Below are positions 6,756 to 9,712 of a stretch of DNA of 9,712 nt, one piece after another. This DNA comes from Verrucomicrobiia bacterium (lineage in GTDB: Bacteria; Verrucomicrobiota; Verrucomicrobiia; Limisphaerales; JAUIHU01). The notes under the pieces were generated by a model. It saw only the letters and a program-made list of their open reading frames with translations. It searched no databases and was not told where the DNA came from. The stretch is from positions 1 through 9,712 of the forward strand of contig JAUIHU010000129.1 in the NCBI GenBank assembly GCA_030432175.1. The letters run 5' to 3'. The position numbers and the translations under genes were made by a program. How positions within the stretch are numbered: the first letter of the stretch is position 1; every line of letters starts with the position of its first letter.

Positions 6756-7771
6756 TAATTTTTCCAAAAACTATCCCAACGGCCATTAGAGCGCAACACA
6801 CGGAGCTGTGACATAGCGGAGGCATTTTCTTTTAACCAAGCGCTACCAGCCAGTTTCAATCTTCCTTGAATGACATGCTTGTGGCCAGACTCAACGATTC
6901 CTGACCCTATGGGTAAATTCTTATCCAGAGCTTCTTTGTAATTGAGTTGAGAACTCCGGTTATTGAGGTAACGGAATGCGCGACGCACCGGAGCTTCTTC
7001 ATCTGGTATGTCTTGTGGTTCGAGTTTTTGTTCCAGTTCTTTGATCACCTTTTTATTATTTGCGGTTTTGAGGCGCTTTTGTTGCGTCCTTCTCCAACTG
7101 GCTGGTTTTTCAGGACGACAAGAATGCGACGCGTTCGCCAGATACTCACTCACATGAAAGAAATCACAAAGAAAAGAGCCGGAGTCCCCGAAGGCTTCCT
7201 CGCTTTGTTTAACAATCCAATTCGCTCCATCTCCCACGCAGTGAACTGGGCTATTGAGACACCTTCCAGCTTGCTTAGCCACGTGTCCCCATCGAGTTCC
7301 TAATTCGCTTACGGAATCAAAGCTGGCCGCATAAAAGGTCTCAGCGCTTCCTTGTTTCTGGGCGACAGCTAAACGGATTTCTTCCCACTGCCTGGGTTTC
7401 TTTGCTTTACGGAGTCCAGGATGAACGATGCATACCATGGACCCATCTGCTTCTGCTACAATGGTTTCTGACCCAGGAGGCAAAGCTCGATAGTCTTTAG
7501 CGTACTCCATTTTATGCTGTGCCTCAATCGCTTGAGCGCACTCTAAAGTTGCCAGGCGCACAGCGCTAACATTGATTTCAAAACCGTAATGTTCCCTGAT
7601 TTTTCCAGCTGCTTTTGCAAAGGATTCATCAGCGCCAAAATCTGCCATGGCTCGACTGAGCTTCTTGGAAACACTGTGATAGCTCACCCCAATTCTTTTT
7701 GAAAACGGACGATGATAACTCACTTCCTGGGTGCGCCATATCCTTTCATTGACTTCAACTAAACCAAACAC
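6755..7771 (-). CDS. ISKra4-like transposase, catalytic part (orfB)
   Basis: The segment opens on GTG at 7771 (338 residues), but it is almost certainly made by frameshift from the upstream frame, so this start is probably not used. It begins with VFGLVEVNERIW, the conserved beta-strand segment, then RPFSKRIGV and DFGADESFAKAAGKIREHYG (about 44-63). The DDE triad is likely D109 (AEADGS), D181 (VGDGANW) and E294 in GSGIVESGHKHV (289-300). The catalytic domain ends with LRVLRSNGRWDSFW. No internal stop or frameshift is seen in this part. The reaction is cut-and-insert transposition of the element ends. Length and motifs match complete family members, so the catalytic part looks intact. Confidence 0.85.
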   Translation of the reverse strand: MFGLVEVNERIWRTQEVSYHRPFSKRIGVSYHSVSKKLSRAMADFGADESFAKAAGKIREHYGFEINVSAVRLATLECAQAIEAQHKMEYAKDYRALPPGSETIVAEADGSMVCIVHPGLRKAKKPRQWEEIRLAVAQKQGSAETFYAASFDSVSELGTRWGHVAKQAGRCLNSPVHCVGDGANWIVKQSEEAFGDSGSFLCDFFHVSEYLANASHSCRPEKPASWRRTQQKRLKTANNKKVIKELEQKLEPQDIPDEEAPVRRAFRYLNNRSSQLNYKEALDKNLPIGSGIVESGHKHVIQGRLKLAGSAWLKENASAMSQLRVLRSNGRWDSFWKN

Positions 7772-7782
7772 ACTATACCAAC

Positions 7783-8097
7783 TCAGGATTTTTTTTTACC
7801 GTAGCGTACTTTTTCATTTTGCCGTTTAAATTCTTCAGCAGTTTTTTCTTCTACCTTTTCCGCCCAGCTTTCCATGGATGTTTTTCCAAGCTTGCGCACA
7901 GCTTCCAATAATAGTTCCTCCACCTCATCAGCTGTTTGCTTGGGGTCGTCTGTGGACTCGGTTATTTTGATAATGGTTTCAAACCTCTCCATCAGCTCAG
8001 GATTCTCCTTGAGCTTCTCCATTAACCATTTTTCTTTGCTTTGAGATGGACGCTGTTTTTCTTTTGCCATCCCCTCAATAATCATATTTTTCAGCAA
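7783..8097 (-). CDS. ISKra4-like transposase N-terminal part (orfA)
   Basis: The open frame begins on TTG at 8097, but the ATG at 8085 (MIIEG) or at 8070 (MAKEKQ) is a better start. It encodes a charged, helical segment (KEKWLMEKLKENPEL, DEVEELLLEAVRKLG) typical of the N-terminal, presumably DNA-binding or multimerising region of these transposases. It ends KVRYGKKKS then TGA at 7785-7783. A -1 step on the A9 run would instead continue KVRYGKKKILSWYSVFGLVEV, which is the expected family sequence. With the ATG at 8085 the joined protein has about 443 residues. Alone it has no catalytic residues; a regulatory role for the short product is possible but unproven. Confidence 0.75.
   Translation of the reverse strand: MLKNMIIEGMAKEKQRPSQSKEKWLMEKLKENPELMERFETIIKITESTDDPKQTADEVEELLLEAVRKLGKTSMESWAEKVEEKTAEEFKRQNEKVRYGKKKS
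7789..7797 (-). other. A9 slippery run for -1 frameshift in the transposase
   Basis: Nine A residues on the coding strand are read AAA AAA AAA TCC TGA in frame A. Slipping back one base gives AAA AAA AAA ATC CTG AGT TGG, restoring the conserved ILSWYSVFG segment. Ribosomal frameshifting or transcriptional slippage would both work. A one-base indel in a decayed copy is the alternative. Confidence 0.7.
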
Positions 8098-8130
8098 TTA
8101 GCGCTAAAATAATTCATTTTTTTCACTTTT

Positions 8131-8155
8131 ACGCCACCCTCCTTTAATCACACCC
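8131..8155 (-). repeat. Right terminal inverted repeat
   Basis: Read inward on the minus strand it is GGGTGTGATTAAAGGAGGGT then GGCGT, one mismatch from the left end. It lies about 45 bases upstream of the best transposase start. Confidence 0.92.
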
Positions 8156-8164
8156 CTCCATGAG
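8156..8164 (+). repeat. Right target-site duplication of the insertion sequence
   Basis: CTCCATGAG matches 6722-6730 exactly. The empty site would read TCCATGAGTGGA, a small potential hairpin. Confidence 0.85.
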
Positions 8165-8217
8165 TGGAAGGCAAGAATCTGCTTTAGCTTTGCTCGTTGA
8201 TCTGCTAGTCAGAGACA

Positions 8218-8231
8218 AACTTAACTAAGTT
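8218..8231. promoter_or_regulatory. Near-palindrome upstream of the GTPase gene
   Basis: AACTTA (8218-8223) and TAAGTT (8226-8231) form an inverted repeat with a 2-base centre, 36 bases before the ATG. It could be an operator. The T run after it also allows a weak terminator, but the stem is short and AT-rich. Confidence 0.3.
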
Positions 8232-8266
8232 TTTTCGTGTCGGGATCTCCTGTTTCGGGACGAAAA
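8232..8266 (+). promoter_or_regulatory. Potential hairpin ending at the GTPase start codon
   Basis: TTTTCGT (8232-8238) is complementary to ACGAAAA (8260-8266), with a 21-base loop. The right arm ends one base before the ATG at 8268 and covers the only ribosome-binding-like bases (GGGACGAAAAG). It could limit translation from 8268. Confidence 0.3.
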
Positions 8267-8267
8267 G

Positions 8268-9707
8268 ATGACTACTGGAATTCTGAAAGTTTTCGCTATG
8301 GAAGAATTGGTTCAGCTGGAACGGAAAATTCAGTCCCTATATGACGACGACCTGGCTCCATTAGCCAGTCGATTTGAATTTGAACTCCCTACCAGCGCCA
8401 AGGAGGCGACCGGGGCGCCCAATGTGCTTTTTCTGGGAAATCATTCCTCAGGGAAATCATCATTTATCAATTACCTGATTCAATCTGAAGTCCAGAAAAC
8501 CGGACTAGCTCCGATTGATGATGGGTTTACCATCATTACATACGGAGAGCGACAGGATGAATTTGACGGGCAAACTGTGGTCACACACCCGGATATGCCC
8601 TACAATAAACTTCAGCAGTTCGGGCCTGAATTCCTCTCCAGATTAAGGCTTAAAACGCATCCAAATTCACTTCTGAAAAACATCACTCTGATTGATAGTC
8701 CAGGGATGATAGACGCCGCTGACGGCTCTGGCGGGCGCAGAAGTCGAGGGTATGATTTTACAGCGAGCGTCCGTTGGTTTGCTGAGAACGCGGACTTGAT
8801 CCTTTTCTTTTTTGATCCTGACAAGCCTGGAACTACGGGTGAGACGCTCTCTGTATTCACGAAAGCTCTCGGTCATTTGGAATACAAGTTGTTGATTATC
8901 ATGAACAAAGTGGATTTGTTCAGTAATCTGCGGGATTTTGCCCGGACTTATGGGACGTTGTGCTGGAATTTGTCCAGAACCTTGCAATCCAAGGACATGC
9001 CGCATATTTACAACACCTACCTGCCAAATTTGGCAATCGAGCGCGCGCATGGGAGCGTCATTTCGATGCAGGACTTTGACACCTCGCGAGGTGAAGTGGT
9101 TTCAGAAATTCAGCGAAGTCCTACTCGTCGCACAGATAATTTGGTGAGTGATTTGCATAAAAGCGCCAGGAGATTGTGGATGCATACCCGGGTCTGTCAG
9201 TCGATTTCCAGGAATTACTTTGCAATGAGAGCTAAGTTATGGGGATTGACTACCATTTTGTTGTTTGGAACAGCGGCTTTGATTTATTTGATCAAAGACA
9301 CCCAGACTGTGAATGCGGGAGATATTCTGAATACTCTCATTGGTGGACTGATTTTGACAGTGATCAGCGGAAGTTTCGCCTATTGGTCAGGGATCCGATT
9401 CAAAAAGCATTTCGAATCACGAAGTGGAATGAATCTTTTCTTTGAGAAAGCATTTCGTAAGGAGCTGACAATGAGTGATCGTCCGGATTTGCGGGCATTA
9501 TGGGATGGAGTCTGGGAGCAGACAGCCAGCGTGATGAAGGTGGTGGGACCGGAAAAGGTTTCCAAGTCGAGACAGACACGGCGACTATTGAATCGACTGG
9601 AATCGATGATGAAAGAAGAGATACCTCAATTGAGGCGGAGTGTGGCGGAGTATCACAAGAATTTGCAAAAAAGGGAGGATCCCGAGGATTCGAACGTTGA
9701 GCAATAG
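8268..9707 (+). CDS. EHD-type dynamin-like GTPase with two membrane helices
   Basis: The 479-residue protein has a dynamin-superfamily G domain: P-loop GNHSSGKS (57-64), switch I area APIDDGFTIIT (81-91), DSPG (143-146) and NKVD (213-216). The segments SRGYDFTASVRWFAENADL (159-177) and RTYGTLCWNLSRTL (226-239) closely follow the eukaryotic EHD pattern (SRGYDF..WFAERVD and VYGALMWSLGK). Helical stretches follow, then two likely membrane segments (about 324-343 and 355-376) and a basic, helical C-terminal tail. EHD proteins bind nucleotide, oligomerise on membranes and remodel them; here membrane anchoring is by helices instead of an EH domain, which is absent. The ATG at 8268 has only a weak ribosome-binding site, so the ATG at 8298 (MEELVQ) is a real alternative. 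The gene ends in TAG 5 bases before the window edge. Family is well supported; cellular role unknown. Confidence 0.8.
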   Translation: MTTGILKVFAMEELVQLERKIQSLYDDDLAPLASRFEFELPTSAKEATGAPNVLFLGNHSSGKSSFINYLIQSEVQKTGLAPIDDGFTIITYGERQDEFDGQTVVTHPDMPYNKLQQFGPEFLSRLRLKTHPNSLLKNITLIDSPGMIDAADGSGGRRSRGYDFTASVRWFAENADLILFFFDPDKPGTTGETLSVFTKALGHLEYKLLIIMNKVDLFSNLRDFARTYGTLCWNLSRTLQSKDMPHIYNTYLPNLAIERAHGSVISMQDFDTSRGEVVSEIQRSPTRRTDNLVSDLHKSARRLWMHTRVCQSISRNYFAMRAKLWGLTTILLFGTAALIYLIKDTQTVNAGDILNTLIGGLILTVISGSFAYWSGIRFKKHFESRSGMNLFFEKAFRKELTMSDRPDLRALWDGVWEQTASVMKVVGPEKVSKSRQTRRLLNRLESMMKEEIPQLRRSVAEYHKNLQKREDPEDSNVEQ

Positions 9708-9712
9708 GCTTA

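Larger units (their letters stand above)
6731..8155 (-). mobile_element. Complete ISKra4-like insertion sequence
   Basis: The 1425-base element is bounded by near-perfect inverted repeats (6731-6755 and 8131-8155, 24 of 25 matching) and flanked by the exact 9-base direct repeat CTCCATGAG. It holds two minus-strand frames that together encode one DDE-type transposase of about 443 residues. Length, gene arrangement and the GSGIVESGHKHV motif fit the ISKra4 family; ISLre2-like (UPF0236) elements are the closest alternative. Intact ends and duplication suggest recent insertion. It sits a few bases after the second TTTGGGTGTCAAA repeat and separates the lipoprotein gene from the GTPase gene without breaking either frame. 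Confidence 0.85.

Noticed and set aside
6947..7303. Plus-strand frame of 118 residues inside the insertion sequence
   Set aside because: It runs antisense to the catalytic transposase domain, with composition expected of the complementary strand.
1..9712. tRNA, rRNA or riboswitch genes
   Set aside because: No cloverleaf-like pattern, rRNA core segment or known riboswitch core was seen on either strand.

Overview
The window is a contig with two unlike parts. Bases 1 to about 485 are AT-rich and read like a marine gammaproteobacterium (Colwellia/Pseudoalteromonas type). They hold a small secreted ComEA-like helix-hairpin-helix protein, a strong Rho-independent terminator, and the first ~18 codons of another gene that then breaks off. 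From about 487 onward the style changes: GC near 50%, and a very long secreted multidomain protein with lamin-tail domains of the kind common in Verrucomicrobiota and other PVC bacteria. That protein lacks its start, its signal peptide and the first half of its CotH domain. Two truncated genes meeting at one point suggest an assembly chimera, or less likely a recent recombination.

Layout: ComEA-like gene (37-348, +); terminator (366-412); truncated gene start (430-484, +); junction (~484-495); CotH/lamin-tail surface protein (to 4493, +) with a terminator (4542-4604) overlapping the end of the convergent CCA tRNA nucleotidyltransferase gene (4573-5976, -). The CCA gene carries one in-frame amber codon at 5404-5406. 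A 217-base divergent intergenic region leads to a small probable lipoprotein (6194-6604, +), followed by short repeats around TTTGGGTGTCAAA. A complete ISKra4-like insertion sequence (6731-8155) follows, with 25-bp terminal inverted repeats, a 9-bp target duplication, and a transposase split over two frames joined at an A9 run. The window ends with an EHD-type dynamin-like GTPase with two predicted membrane helices (8268-9707, +).

There is no obvious operon. The CCA enzyme is tRNA housekeeping, the large protein is a cell-surface or exported protein, and the lipoprotein and GTPase are both probably envelope-associated but are separated by the insertion sequence and lie more than 200 bases apart even without it. 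The points most worth checking are the junction, the amber codon in a normally essential gene, the strongly over-represented 9-mer TGACACCCA, the frameshifted insertion sequence, and the bacterial EHD-like GTPase.
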